A stretch of DNA of 64,000 nucleotides, from contig CP154956.1 of NCBI GenBank assembly GCA_039621445.1, positions 64,930,257 to 64,994,256 on the forward strand. Reading direction: 5' to 3'. Under the pieces are notes generated by a model, which saw only the letters and a list, made by a program, of their open reading frames with translations, was not told the DNA's origin and did no database searches. Source of the stretch: Euglena gracilis (taxonomy: Eukaryota; Euglenida; Euglenophyceae; Euglenales). Below, one piece after another: positions 63,291 through 64,000 of this stretch (positions within the stretch are counted from its first letter, which is position 1; every line of letters starts with the position of its first letter). Position numbers and translations under genes: made by a program.

Positions 63291-63332
63291 TTTTGGTGGT
63301 CGCTAGCGACCGGTCGCTAGCGACCACCAAAA
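63291..63332. repeat. Perfect 42-bp palindrome
   Basis: Two 21-bp arms meet without a spacer at ACC|GGT; the left arm is TTTTGGTGGTCGCTAGCGAC plus C. Contains two NheI-type GCTAGC cores. Could extrude as a cruciform or mark a small inverted-repeat element. Confidence 0.95.
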
Positions 63333-63419
63333 TTTCGCCCCCCCCCCCCCTTCAGAAAATTCTTAAGCCCCCCCCCCCCAATAGGATTTTATTGCAAAAC
63401 CCCCAAGTTGAACTGCAAA

Positions 63420-63890
63420 ACGATGCTACCAGGGCCGGCGCGCATGTAATGCCACACGCAGTAAACAAACAGTCCTAAGTCGCCTTTGGTCGTCTAGCAG
63501 GGGGGGGGGGGCTGCCGCCCCCCCCCCCCCGCACGCCCCCTCCGCCCTCCAATAACAAAATCCCCTCTGGGGGGGGGGGGTAACTGACCCAGGGCCAGGC
63601 GCGCATGCCCTTGGTCGTCTAGCAGGGAGGGGGGGCTGCCGCCTCCCCCCCCCCCCCCAACCCCCCCCGCCCTCCCATAACAAAATGCCACGCGCACCGT
63701 AAACAAAACAGTCCTAAGGCGCCTTCGGCGCCCTTGGTCGTCTAGCGGGGGGGGGGGGGGCTGCCCCCCCCCGAACCCTCCCCCCGCCCTCCAATAACAA
63801 AATCCCTTCCGGGGGGTAACCGACACAGGGCCATGCGCGCATGTAATGCCACGCGCACCGTAAACAAAACAGTCCTAAGGCGCCTTACAT
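63420..63890. repeat. Tandem repeat of ~124 bp with G/C runs
   Basis: GGTCGTCTAGC occurs at 63,488, 63,613 and 63,736 (125 and 123 bp). Each copy has a G run, a C run and CCTCCAATAACAAAATCCC; some include TAAACAAAACAGTCCTAAGG and the hairpin GGCGCCTTCGGCGCC. Confidence 0.85.
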
Positions 63891-64000
63891 GTACCCTCAA
63901 CCCCCCCCCCTCAAAGTGGCCACCCTCCAGGCACCATGGGGCCCCAAATTTTTTTTGGGCTTTGGCACCAAACGAAAGTGGCCACTGGGGGGGGGTAAAG

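Larger units (their letters stand above)
62421..64000 (-). other. Upstream DVR intron, runs off the window
   Basis: No exon with the expected dinucleotide-binding motif was found. It contains the hairpin/G-run units (62,925-63,190), a 42-bp perfect palindrome and a ~124-bp tandem repeat. Confidence 0.55.

Overview
The window is nuclear DNA of a photosynthetic eukaryote, most likely an alga. The one convincing host gene, at the right edge on the minus strand, encodes divinyl chlorophyllide/protochlorophyllide 8-vinyl reductase (DVR). It is split by GT-AG introns that are up to kilobases long and full of G/C homopolymers. A tract of CCCTAA/TTAGGG telomere-type repeat lies inside the window. The species cannot be named from this sequence. 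There are no bacterial operons.

Layout. 1-2.2 kb: a decayed minus-strand retroelement remnant between two ~240-bp direct repeats. 2.4-10.16 kb: a GC-rich, broken Ty3/gypsy element (family A) with coiled-coil gag, half of a cytosine methyltransferase-like domain, RT-RNase H and integrase. 10.16-17.0 kb: a broken GC-rich non-LTR element (APE-type endonuclease, RT, RNase H, Cys-rich knuckle) that truncates family A. 17.0-24.8 kb: an LTR-like end with a primer-binding-site-like sequence, gag-like fragments in both orientations, permuted inverted repeats and a ~1-kb array of 91-bp repeats. 24.82-45.53 kb: a nearly structurally complete second Ty3/gypsy element (family B) with 1.1-kb LTRs, a primer binding site, gag with an altered zinc knuckle, an uninterrupted phage-type C5-methyltransferase-like ORF, protease, RT, RNase H, integrase and chromodomain. 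It is split by a younger non-autonomous LTR element (27,285-35,063) with 1.3-kb LTRs and a 4-bp target duplication. 45.5-48.6 kb: another repeat end and a second family A 3' fragment that keeps the chromodomain lost from copy 1. 48.6-51.9 kb: mostly unassignable, with one nuclease-like remnant. 51.9-52.07 kb: interstitial telomere repeat. 52.3-55.9 kb: a tyrosine-recombinase (DIRS/Ngaro-like) element with a 1118-codon open frame, 98-bp terminal inverted repeats and no reverse transcriptase core. 56-64 kb: a second recombinase remnant and the 3' part of DVR.

The main discovery candidate is the family A/B lineage. Two Ty3/gypsy families of very different base composition share one unusual order: long coiled-coil gag, an RRM-like module, a basic or zinc-knuckle tail, a DNA-cytosine-methyltransferase-like domain, protease (seen only in B), RT, RNase H, integrase and chromodomain. 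This suggests that a phage-type methyltransferase was captured before the families diverged. A chromodomain could read host chromatin while the methyltransferase marks DNA, but that role is inference. All copies here carry stops or frameshifts; the methyltransferase frame of family B is intact.
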